NCBI GenBank assembly: GCA_013361525.1
Contig: JABFXY010000116.1
Coordinates: 1-64,000, forward strand
Origin: Polyangiaceae bacterium
GTDB taxonomy: Bacteria; Myxococcota_A; Polyangia; Polyangiales; Polyangiaceae
Reading direction: 5' to 3'
DNA: 64,000 nt
Positions within the stretch are counted from its first letter, which is position 1. Every line of letters starts with the position of its first letter. The notes beneath the pieces are model-generated. The model saw only the letters and a program-made list of their open reading frames with translations, searched no databases and was not told the DNA's origin. Below are positions 1 through 8,800 of the stretch, one piece after another. Position numbers and translations under genes: made by a program.

Positions 1-164
1 GGCGACGCGCGCAGGGTTTCGCGCTGCGACTCGGTGAGCGGCTGCACCACGGGGACTCGCGGCTCGATGATGCGAGCGGGGGCCGGAGCGGGAACGCGAA
101 CGGGGGAATTAGAACGGTGAGCGGGGCGCTTGTGGCGTCGGTTTCGAAAATGTTGGGTTGTCAC
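1..164 (-). CDS. Partial hypothetical protein (5' end only, runs off the window)
   Basis: A reading frame on the minus strand stays open from a GTG at 164 to the window edge, giving about 54 residues. It begins with a basic stretch, followed by a Pro/Ala-rich part (PVRVPAPAPA), then a more natural-looking segment ending in PLTESQRETLRAS. No domain is recognisable and no clear ribosome binding site precedes the GTG. It could be the N terminus of a protein whose body lies left of the window, or a chance frame in GC-rich DNA. Confidence 0.35.
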   Translation of the reverse strand, partial: MTTQHFRNRRHKRPAHRSNSPVRVPAPAPARIIEPRVPVVQPLTESQRETLRAS

Positions 165-514
165 GGACAGGTCTCGCGCGGCGGACGCATCGCTCATCGA
201 AGAGCTGCTGCGAGAGAGGTGTCTGCGCTGCCGCCGCTGCCTACACCACGGAGGGCCGCTCGATTGCGGCCCCGTCGGTGAATCGTCGCCAGTGGCGTTC
301 AATCTCCTGAAACGCGCACGTCCAAGAAACGACTCACAACGCGGCACACCCTAGCGCATTTCGTGGCCGAGAGCGAAAGCGCTCGTACACGTACCAGCGG
401 GCCTTCGCTTCGTGCGGTTCGAGACCGATCGACAGAAAGGTTCCGTCGGGGGGGCATCGACGCGTTGAGCGACCTCTCCGCTGACAGAGCTGAAAGACGC
501 GTAGCCACCCGTCC
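165..514. other. Intergenic stretch with no gene recognised
   Basis: About 350 bases between the cut gene and the macro-domain gene. Short open frames exist on both strands, but their translations are Arg/Ser-rich and have no start signal or recognisable motif. I see no tRNA, strong hairpin or repeat here. The left part probably holds the promoter of the cut minus-strand gene. Confidence 0.5.
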
Positions 515-1075
515 TCAGCCCGAGCGCCGCTCGTCGAGGACGGCGCGGAGCGCGGCCGCGAAGAGTGCGTACGCTCGGGGATTTTCGCGCGGGTACAGGA
601 CGAAGCGAACCAGGTTGAGGCCGTGCTCTTCTCGCTCCAGGAAGCCGAGCGAGGTTTCCAGCGCGATCCGCGCGCCCTCATCCATCGGGAAGCAGAAGGC
701 CCCTGTCGAGATGGCCGGGAAGGCGATGCTCTCGAGGCCATACGCGGCCGCGATCCGGAGGCTGTTGCGATAGGCGCTCGCGAGCAACGAGGCATTGTCT
801 CGTCGCTGGGGATCGTAGACGGGGCCGACGGCATGGATGACGAAGCGGGCGCGCAGCCTCCCTGCGCCCGTGATGACGGCGCCGCCGACGGGGCATCCGC
901 GGATGCGCCGACACTCGGCCAGGATCTCCGGCCCACCCTTGGTGTGGATCGCGCCGTCGACGCCCTGTCCGCCGAGCAGATCGGGGTGCGCGGCGTTGAC
1001 GACGGCGTCGGTGTCCTGATCCGTGATGTCGCCCTCGACCAGCGCCACGACGGTGTCGTTCACCTGAACCTTCAT
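515..1075 (-). CDS. Macro-domain protein (ADP-ribose / O-acetyl-ADP-ribose deacetylase type)
   Basis: A 186-residue stand-alone macro domain, the usual length for the family. The N terminus reads VEGDITDQDTDAVVNAAHPDL, the family's ADP-ribose-binding strand with the conserved Asn-Ala-Ala. It is followed by GGQGVDGAIHTKGG (Gly-rich loop), CPVGGAVITGAG, and the second phosphate-binding loop FPAISTGAFCFP. These are the hallmarks of the MacroD/YmdB group, which hydrolyses O-acetyl-ADP-ribose and removes ADP-ribose from acidic residues; the exact substrate is not visible. I chose the ATG at 1075 because GGAG lies upstream and the domain begins there. A longer frame to 1393 adds only an unrelated Arg-rich leader. 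It stands alone, divergent from the lipoprotein at 1333. Cytoplasmic. Confidence 0.85.
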   Translation of the reverse strand: MKVQVNDTVVALVEGDITDQDTDAVVNAAHPDLLGGQGVDGAIHTKGGPEILAECRRIRGCPVGGAVITGAGRLRARFVIHAVGPVYDPQRRDNASLLASAYRNSLRIAAAYGLESIAFPAISTGAFCFPMDEGARIALETSLGFLEREEHGLNLVRFVLYPRENPRAYALFAAALRAVLDERRSG

Positions 1076-1332
1076 GCGGCGCTGCTCCGCAATGAGTGTG
1101 CCCGCGCATGGGACCAACGCGACGCGGAGGAACACACTCGAGTGGCTGTCTCGCGAGCGCCAGATTGGCAGGCGTGGCCGTGCAGATGGGTCAAGTTGTC
1201 TGCAACTGCGGCCGCGCGGACGCTCGAAGAGCGAGTCCTCGCGAGCGCCGTCATTGTGCTGCGAGCATCGGCGCAGCAGGCAATTGCCGCGCACTCTTGA
1301 CGGCCGCGCACCCGCGGACGCATCTGGATCGG

Positions 1333-1974
1333 ATGACGGCGTCACCGCAGCAACGGCTTCTAGCAACGTGGCGATCATTGCCGCCCCGAGCATCCAAGAG
1401 CATCACGCAGGCGCGATGCATCGCCGCGCTGGCCGCTATCGTGGGCGCAGCCGCAGGCTGTGCGCCCTCAGAGCCACCCGTCGCCCCGAAGTCACCCGTG
1501 TCTGATCTAAAGCAGCAGATGGCCCTAACCGATAAGGACGTCCGCTCGCTGCAGAGACGCGCCACCGGGGCCTGTGTATCTCGCGACGCATCGGTCCCGT
1601 CGCAAACCGCGTTTCCGTACTCGCTGGAGTTCGCCGCCGGCGCGACGACGCTCGCAGAGGGCGACGCCATTACGATCTCGAACGTCGAAGGGACCCGCCC
1701 TGCCTTTGCAGTTGGTGGAATGTACCGCGTGCGCGGGCATTACACGCTCCGTTCTGCGGCCGAGGCCACCTTGCTCCTCTCAGTCACCGCAACCGCTTCC
1801 AATGAAGGATGCACGACAGGTATCGAGCGCGCTTCAATCAAGGTGCAGCGCGGCTCGGGAGAGTTCGATCTCGCGACCACGATTCCCTATGAAGGACACC
1901 CACACGTGAGCTTCTACGCGAATGGGTCCAACGCGGGTGGAGTCTACTTTGGAAAGGACTCGTTCTTGCGCTGA
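1333..1974 (+). CDS. Predicted lipoprotein of unknown function
   Basis: 213 residues. The N terminus carries a basic region, a hydrophobic core (CIAALAAIVGAA) and a lipobox ending AAGC, so it should be lipidated and attached to the inner or outer membrane. The mature part has no recognised domain. Its Gly- and Val-rich alternating pattern (YRVRGHYTLRS, LLLSVTATAS) suggests a small beta sandwich. The ATG at 1333 was chosen because it places the signal peptide correctly; the frame itself is open further upstream. It ends 8 bases before the convergent kinase gene. Function unknown. Confidence 0.6.
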   Translation: MTASPQQRLLATWRSLPPRASKSITQARCIAALAAIVGAAAGCAPSEPPVAPKSPVSDLKQQMALTDKDVRSLQRRATGACVSRDASVPSQTAFPYSLEFAAGATTLAEGDAITISNVEGTRPAFAVGGMYRVRGHYTLRSAAEATLLLSVTATASNEGCTTGIERASIKVQRGSGEFDLATTIPYEGHPHVSFYANGSNAGGVYFGKDSFLR

Positions 1975-1982
1975 TCCTGACC

Positions 1983-4814
1983 TCAGCGCGATGTTGAGCA
2001 GTCGAAGCTCCCACGCACGCCTCGAGAGGCGGCGTCATAAACGAGACCAGACTCGATACTTTCGACGCGCTCACGACCGTCGGGCGCGTGTACACACAGA
2101 AATGCATAGTCCGCGGGGGACTCGCCGGTCGTCGGGTCGAAATCCATGCGGCTGTAGGTGCCTTGGAGGTCGATCGACTTGCCACGCTCGAGCTCGCCGA
2201 AGGCTCGCAGGATCGAGGTGGGCCCGACCTCGATGGGCGTGCCCGGCGCCCTCAGCCGTGTGATCGCCCGCGCGAGATCGCTGCCGCGCGGCGCCTCCGT
2301 TTCAGCGGCGTGCGCGGCATATGCAATCAGGTAGAACGAGTCGTAGGGCGCGCCGGGTGCATCGGCGGGCGCCAGCTGTTCGCCGAATGCAGCATTGTAG
2401 CTATTGGTAAATCTCAGGTTTGCGGGCGTCGTCGAAAGAGGAGTCAAACCGAACAGCCTGGCGGAGAGATCGGGTCGGCGGGTGATCGCTCGACCGAGCG
2501 GGGCTCCGTCGAGGGTTCCGGGCACGACGTAGACCGGGCGCGGGCGGTCTTGCGGCCATCGCGCTTCGAGCGGCCCGATGAACCCGTCGATGATTTGATC
2601 CGTCACCGCATGAAATACGACGATGTCGGGTGTTTGCTCGAGCGTCGTTGTGACTGCACGCTCGAGCGAGGCGCTGCCGTCTGCGTCGTCGTAGCTCAGC
2701 TCGCGAAAGAGCCGGCCGTTTTCGGGTATCGAGCGCCCATTGAATCGCAAGGAGTTTAACGCGCTCTCGGAGAGCGCGAGGCCGACCGCATCGTGGGCCC
2801 GCAGCAGCAATAGGCTGCGCTCGCCGGGTCGAGCGCTCATTTGCGGCTCGACGTGGCCCTCGATGAAAGCCGAAAGCGCTCGCATCGCATCGCCGGTCGG
2901 AATGGCCGTTCGATACACGAGCCGCACGGACCCTTCCGGATAGGGGATGGTGGAGATCAGCGCGCTCGAGTTGAGCGCCGGGACGACGAGGACGTCGTTG
3001 GGAATGAACTCATGCGTTGCGAGACTGATGACGTCCTTGCTCGAGCGAAAGCCTACGACCGCGGAAACGCCCGCGCGCACCAGGTGCCTCGCCGCCGCCG
3101 GTGCGTCCGCCGCGTCATCGCAGGCGATGATTCCGATCGGGCGCGCGGTCTGACCATTTCGTTTCGGAGGTAAACCGCCGCTTACCGACATGAAATCGCG
3201 CCGCGCCAACTCCATGGCGCGTCGGGATGCACGGCCGAGCTCCGCCATGTAGGGGTCCTGGTCGCGGGTCGGAAACATCGCTCCGATCCAGACCGTCCGT
3301 TCGTCGGCCTTCGTGGCCTCGTCAGCGATGATCGTGCATGCGTCGTTCTCCAGCTCGACGCAGGTTGCGTCGGCCGAGCATCGAGAGACTTTGCCGCCGG
3401 CCGCGCTCGTACAGGACTCTTGTGTACACCGAGGCACGGCCGACGTGGAATGCAATGAGGGGTTCGGGCCCGGCGCGCCTCTGATGCGCCACAGCGCGAC
3501 GCCGCCCAATGCGAGTAGGGCCAACGCGCCGGCGAGCCATCGACGAGACTTGCGCTGGATCGGCGTCGGCCTGACAGCGCTGTCGAGCGCGGTCGACGTA
3601 AGCCCCAATGCGGCACCATTGATGCGCGCGACGGAGGCGCCCCGCAACTCGGGGGCAATGGGCTTGATGTCCTCCACCCGCAGCGGGACAGGGCTCGCGA
3701 ACCCCTCGAGCGCCTCTAAAAACTCGGCAGCGTTGGCGTAGCGCGAAGCGGGATCGCGAGCGAGCGCGCGGTGAACGACCTTTGCGAGCCGATCTTCGAT
3801 CCACGGAGCCGAGTCCTGCACGGCGCTGACGTCGCGCGTGTGCAGGGTGAGCAACACCTCGCCAATCGTTTTGCAGGAAGCCCATGGCGCCGTGCCCGTG
3901 AGCGCCTCGTAGAGTGTGGCCCCGAGGCTCCACACGTCGGTGCGCTGGTCGACGACGCTCGAATCATGGGCCTGCTCGGGGGACATGTAGCCCGGCGAGC
4001 CGATGAGCGCGCCCGTTCGGGTGAGCAACGTTTCGGACTGCGTGAGTACGAGGTCTTTGACGATGCCGAAGTCGCATACCTTGACGACGACCGCATCGCC
4101 CTCGCGGTGCAGGAAGATATTGCTCGGCTTGACGTCGCGGTGGACGAGGCCGGCCGTGTGCGCGGCTGCAAGGCCGCGGCACGCATCGACCGCGATCCTC
4201 ACCGCCACGGATGGATGGAGCGCCCCTTCACGGGCGACCACGTGGGCCAGATCCTCGCCACGCAAGAGCTCCATTGCGATGAACGGGAGCGAGGTTGCGT
4301 CGTCGACGCCCGAGGCGTGGACGTTGACGACGTGCTCGGATCTCAGCTGCATGGCAGCGCGTGCCTCGCGCAAGAACCGGCGCTTGTCCTCGGGTCTCGT
4401 GGAGTCCGCACGCACGATCTTCACGGCCACGCGCTCGCCTCGCGTGGTTTGGGCCTCGTACACCGTGCCCATTCCACCTTGACCGAGCAGCGCGACGAGC
4501 AGGTATTGCCCGCCGATTGTCGTCCCGAGGCGCGATTCGTCGCCGCTCGGGCGCGACGCTTTGGAGAGCGGCTCTACCACGTAGCCGCAGTGGACCGATT
4601 CATCGATCCCAAAGTCGAGAACGGCCGAGCCGCTCGCTCGAAGCCGCTCCTCGAGCTGACCGTCGGCGAAGAGCGCCACCAGGCAACGCGAGCCGTCGAC
4701 GTCCAGAGCCTCGTAGCGGGCCGCGCCATTTGCGGGCTCGAGCTCCGCGACGAGCTCGAAACGTCCACCGATCCGAACCCCGATGAGCCCGCCGAGTGCG
4801 GCGGGGCCCGTCAT
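1983..4814 (-). CDS. Membrane Ser/Thr protein kinase with C-terminal periplasmic-binding-protein-like sensor
   Basis: 943 residues. Residues 98-370 are a Hanks-type kinase: P-loop GQGGMG (111-116), Lys132 in VAVKIV, catalytic HRDVKPSN (225-232), DFG (248-250) and SPE (278-280); all catalytic positions are present. Residues 10-85 resemble a broken second kinase N-lobe with a DFG-like piece but no complete active site. A single membrane span lies near 425-443. The extracytoplasmic part from about 480 begins GAMFPTRDQDPYMAELG and has the layout of type-I periplasmic binding proteins of the Leu/Ile/Val (LivJ) class. I infer a one-chain receptor in which an amino-acid-like ligand outside controls phosphorylation inside. 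It is the last gene of a minus-strand run, 67 bases after the lipoprotein at 4882-5769. Confidence 0.88.
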   Translation of the reverse strand: MTGPAALGGLIGVRIGGRFELVAELEPANGAARYEALDVDGSRCLVALFADGQLEERLRASGSAVLDFGIDESVHCGYVVEPLSKASRPSGDESRLGTTIGGQYLLVALLGQGGMGTVYEAQTTRGERVAVKIVRADSTRPEDKRRFLREARAAMQLRSEHVVNVHASGVDDATSLPFIAMELLRGEDLAHVVAREGALHPSVAVRIAVDACRGLAAAHTAGLVHRDVKPSNIFLHREGDAVVVKVCDFGIVKDLVLTQSETLLTRTGALIGSPGYMSPEQAHDSSVVDQRTDVWSLGATLYEALTGTAPWASCKTIGEVLLTLHTRDVSAVQDSAPWIEDRLAKVVHRALARDPASRYANAAEFLEALEGFASPVPLRVEDIKPIAPELRGASVARINGAALGLTSTALDSAVRPTPIQRKSRRWLAGALALLALGGVALWRIRGAPGPNPSLHSTSAVPRCTQESCTSAAGGKVSRCSADATCVELENDACTIIADEATKADERTVWIGAMFPTRDQDPYMAELGRASRRAMELARRDFMSVSGGLPPKRNGQTARPIGIIACDDAADAPAAARHLVRAGVSAVVGFRSSKDVISLATHEFIPNDVLVVPALNSSALISTIPYPEGSVRLVYRTAIPTGDAMRALSAFIEGHVEPQMSARPGERSLLLLRAHDAVGLALSESALNSLRFNGRSIPENGRLFRELSYDDADGSASLERAVTTTLEQTPDIVVFHAVTDQIIDGFIGPLEARWPQDRPRPVYVVPGTLDGAPLGRAITRRPDLSARLFGLTPLSTTPANLRFTNSYNAAFGEQLAPADAPGAPYDSFYLIAYAAHAAETEAPRGSDLARAITRLRAPGTPIEVGPTSILRAFGELERGKSIDLQGTYSRMDFDPTTGESPADYAFLCVHAPDGRERVESIESGLVYDAASRGVRGSFDCSTSR

Positions 4815-4881
4815 GGTCGGAAATGTCGATCGGCTCGTAACATCGCGAAGGCGCGATGCTACGAGCCGCGTGGGAAAGGCG

Positions 4882-5769
4882 TCAACGACCCGTCGAGCGG
4901 TACGTCAACTCGGCCATACACGCTCGTCCGTCGAGCTTGACGTAGTCCGCAGGAAGCGCCGTGCTCGTCGGCTGGAACGTGCAGTCCTCCTCGATGAAGA
5001 CGGGAAACCAAGTCTGAAGCTGCAGCGGATTGCTGACGTACTCCATGTTGGGGCCGTTGTAGATGCCGCAGCTCGGGCACGTCCTCGGATCGAACTTGAG
5101 CAGGCGGAACGCGGGGTCGGACGGTCGACCGTCTTCGGCATGAACGACGTCGCCCGTTTCTCGGACGTACCCCGCCTCGCTGAGCGATACCGGTGCGTTC
5201 GTGAAGGTGCCCGTGCCGAGGGCGGTGTCCCAATATTGGATCTCTGCGCTCCTCGGCTGGTCGTCGGCGTACGCAATGAAGAAGTTGCGCGAGTCGACAC
5301 CCAGCTGGCCCTTCTCGAGCGTCGAGTTGTCGCCATAGCGATCCACGACGTCGACGCAGAACGCGTCGGTTCCATCTTCGGCGACGTAAGGGTGGCATTG
5401 AAGCGTCGCGTGCCCGTTGAGATAAGCCACGAACGCTTTGAGCTCGAGAGGACCGCTTGTCACATGGTCCCGGAACGCAGGGACATCGGCGAGCGTGCAT
5501 CGAGGAGCCGACGCATCGATCACGTGCAGCGACGTAGAGATGCCTTCGTAGCACGGAGGAAGTTGGTTCTGAACGCCCTGCGTCTCCACCTCGACGGCGA
5601 TCTCGTCGTCGATCTCGTCGTCGATCTCGCTGTCGTCGACGCAGCCCGCGCCGAGAGCCAAGGTGATGGTGGCGCAGCCAAAGAAACCGAAAACGTGTCG
5701 GAGGGGATCTCCTTGCTCGCATCGTTCACGGCGCGAGCCAACCGGAAGAAGGTTACCGACGTTGAGCAA
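4882..5769 (-). CDS. Predicted lipoprotein of unknown function downstream of the RHS giant
   Basis: 295 residues. The start is a TTG at 5769, with no better start in frame. After an Arg-containing leader comes a hydrophobic stretch ending in the lipobox LGAGC, then an acidic linker with a repeated DDEI motif. The mature part has at least eight Cys (for example TCPSCGIYNG), suggesting disulfides and an exported location. No family is recognised. It lies 121 bases downstream of the 2291-aa RHS gene on the same strand, separated by a strong hairpin, and 67 bases before the kinase gene. It might be a companion or immunity-like partner of the RHS protein, but nothing in the sequence proves this. 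Confidence 0.6.
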   Translation of the reverse strand: MLNVGNLLPVGSRRERCEQGDPLRHVFGFFGCATITLALGAGCVDDSEIDDEIDDEIAVEVETQGVQNQLPPCYEGISTSLHVIDASAPRCTLADVPAFRDHVTSGPLELKAFVAYLNGHATLQCHPYVAEDGTDAFCVDVVDRYGDNSTLEKGQLGVDSRNFFIAYADDQPRSAEIQYWDTALGTGTFTNAPVSLSEAGYVRETGDVVHAEDGRPSDPAFRLLKFDPRTCPSCGIYNGPNMEYVSNPLQLQTWFPVFIEEDCTFQPTSTALPADYVKLDGRACMAELTYRSTGR

Positions 5770-5844
5770 CGCTCGGGCCAGCGCCTCAGGGCCGCCGGCG
5801 ACCGAAATTGGAAGGCATTTATGGGGAGGAACGGGTGCTACCCC

Positions 5845-5874
5845 ACCCGTGGCGCAACAAGTTGCGCCACGGGT
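5845..5874 (-). terminator. Perfect 14-bp-stem hairpin after the RHS gene
   Basis: ACCCGTGGCGCAAC at 5845-5858 pairs perfectly with its complement at 5861-5874, across a two-base centre. It sits 16 bases past the RHS stop codon on the minus strand. There is no U run, so it is either a strong attenuating hairpin or a Rho-dependent stop. It separates the RHS gene from the downstream lipoprotein gene. Confidence 0.55.
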
Positions 5875-5890
5875 AGAGCAAGAGGTTGCG

Positions 5891-8800
5891 TCAGGGTTCG
5901 TCGGTGGCGGGTCGGCGCCGAGGGGGCCGAACTCGCAAGCAGTCCTGCGTATGCTCTCGGAAGCACCCGGGGGCGAAGTTGCTCATGAAGAGCGGTTGGT
6001 TCTTCTTCTTCACCTCCTTTTCCGGTTTGATGATGATGATCTGGGTGTCGGTCGTTCGCGACATCGAGCCCCTGCGCACGAGCCGCTGAGATCCGGTCTT
6101 GTCCTCGACGGATTTGCTCAGCTCGACCTCGACGGGCCCGACAGTGACGGCCCCATGCCCTGCGCCGGATCCTCCTCTTTCGCGTGTCGTCGTTACCTCA
6201 TCCCCGCGCCCTCCCCACTCTGCGCCGAAGCTGCACACGCCGTCGTTGCACCCGACGGATGCGCGGAAGTCGACCCCCGGGTCGTTGGTAAAATCCGTGA
6301 CTTCCCCGCGGGAGTCGGTAACGAGGTACTCGCCGCTGTATTCGATGTCCGCACTAACAGCGACTCCATCGACCACGGAGATGGACGTATAGACCTTGGT
6401 GCTTACGTAGTTGCTCCCGATCTTCGCGACGAACAGCTTTTCCGCCACGATGATTTGCACTCCCTGATCGGGGACCCTCACGGTGGAGACGTTCCCGGTC
6501 GTCTTGTGGAAGTGATCGGTAGGAATGGCTCCGTTGTACAAGACCTGAATGTCGATGGGGTCTTCGCCCTCGCGTCCATCCGGGTCCACCACGCCGACGG
6601 GATTGCCGAGGCTGAAGCTATAGAGCGACGCACGTAGTGGCTCCGCGCCCGCCTTCTCGACGACCATCCTGTACTTCGGATCCGCCTGGGTCCAGGCCAG
6701 CGACCGTTCATCATAATAGCGGTATCCATAATAGCTGAGCCCGGACGTCGCGTCCCTCTCCTTGTTGTTGAATCGGTGCTCGAAGTCCTCCTCGTCGGAG
6801 CCGACGGCTTCGAGCAGCTCGCCGTACGGGCCGTAGCGGAAACCAGCCTTCATGTTCCCCGCCTCGTCGAACGCTGCGAGCAGGTGTCCGCGCGAGTCGT
6901 TGTAGAGGTACTCGCGATCTTGGTGGTCGACCACGCGAATGGTGGAGCCGTCGAGGTTTGCATAGGCGATCTCCGTCTCGAGGCCACCCTCTCCGTCGTA
7001 GATGATCTCCGTCTCGCCGAGCGACCACTTGACCCGCGAAAGAGAGTCATCGCGGTTCTGGGTCACGACGATCGACCGCATCCCGTCCGGCCCATAGAAG
7101 TAGACGTCCATGCTGCCGTCCGGGTTCGCCGCGATGCGCTGCCGATCGAGGCCGTCATACAGGTGCTCGAAGGAACCTTCGGCTTTGATGTCTCGCTGGA
7201 TCGCATTGCCGAACAGGTCGTATTCGATTGCCATGTACGTGTTGGTCGTCCCTGCGTTCACGAGCTCCACCGGCGCGTCCGGGTCCGCAACCGGGTCTCC
7301 GATGTCACCGCCGTAGACATAGGTCACGTCACGTTCGTGAACGCGCTCCGCCGTCGGGTCCGCGCTCACGGTCGCCGCGGTGATGCGGCCGCCGGGCGAA
7401 TACGCAAACGTGCCCTGGTAGCCCTGCGGTGCGGTGGCCGAGATCAGGCGGTGCATTCGATCGTATTGGTAGCTCGCCGTGTGCGTGACCAACGGGTACG
7501 TTCCGTCCGTGAGCTGCGTCCGGAGCCGGGCAACGTCCCCCGCGCCGTCGAACTGGAAGCTCTCCCACGCACGATCTTGGAGAGCGGTCGCGCCAGGCGG
7601 AATGGCACGCACGAGCATGCCAGATGGTCTACCCGCGTCGTCGAAGCCTCGGAGTGCGTCCTGCGTCAGCGCCCCGTTTTCCCACGTGTAGTACCGATAA
7701 GGGAGCCCCGACGTGAAGCGTGCCATGATGTAGAGCAACTGCTCGTTTGCGGACCCCGCAGACCAGCCGACCCACTTCGGCAACCCGCGCGGATCGTAGT
7801 GGTAGTAGAAGCGCGTCTTGTCCGCCGACAGCAGCGCGTCGGCGGCGGCGACGCTGCGCGGCCGGCCGGAGGGGAGGTAGTCTCGCTCGATGGTCCGCTC
7901 GTCCTCGTACTGGCCGCCGAAGATCGAATAGTGGTGCGTCTCCTTCGCGACGAAGCCGCGCCCTTCATACTCGTAGTCGATCCACCCATTGTCGTTCTCG
8001 ACCCGTGTCAGCCGGCCGATACCGTTGTCTCCGCCATCGTAGGTTCGCTCGACGACCAGGTCGCCCATCGAGTCGATCTCCGACGGGGACAGCGCGCGGG
8101 GCGCGACCTCGAGATGCTGGAGGCGGTCGAGCTCGTCGAACTGTTGGTGTGTGACATACTTGGTCGGGTCCTCACCGGCCGGTACGGGCGAGGCGACGCT
8201 GACGAGATTGCCGTTGGGGTCATACCCGAAGCCCCACGTCTTGCCGCTACGGCTCGATTGCGTGCGGCGACCCAACATGTCGAACTGGGCCTCGGTTTCG
8301 ACGCCGTCGGCGTTCGTGGTTCGGAGCACCCGGCCCCGGCCGTCGTGCTCGTACTCGGTTACGGCCCATACCCCCGCGTCGAGCTCTTCCTCGACGAGCA
8401 CGAGCCGGCCGAGCGGATCGAGCGTGGTCCGCGTTCTACCCGCTTGCCCGCCAATCGTCCCGACGACGTCCTCGGCCGTCGTCGAGAGCCCGTCGTACGT
8501 GTAGCGCGTCCCACACCAGCCAAACGGAGGTTGTGTCGTCAACGCACCCTCGCAGCCCGGCCGCGTGGGTTCTCGCGCCGCGAGGAGCCGGCCCAGGGAG
8601 TCATAGGCATATTGCCATTCGACGCTGGCGACCACATGGCTGCTCGGCTTTGGTGAGAGCACGCGCGTCAGGTTGCCCGAGCCGTCATAGAAGGACTTCG
8701 TGACGGCTTTGACGACACCAACTTCGTACGTCGCCTCGAGCACAGACCGGCCGAGGCCGTCGATCTCCGTCTCGCGCTTCGTCCACGGGTCACTCGGGCC

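Noticed and set aside
363..773. 136-residue plus-strand frame near the window start
   Set aside because: Arg/Ser-rich translation, overlaps the macro-domain gene in antisense, no start signal.
3771..4940. A 389-residue plus-strand frame opposite the Ser/Thr kinase
   Set aside because: Antisense shadow; the kinase frame has every catalytic motif while this one has none.
5891..6565. Nuclease or deaminase toxin domain in the RHS tail
   Set aside because: No HNH, deaminase HxE/CxxC, ADP-ribosyltransferase or other effector motif is visible; function left open.
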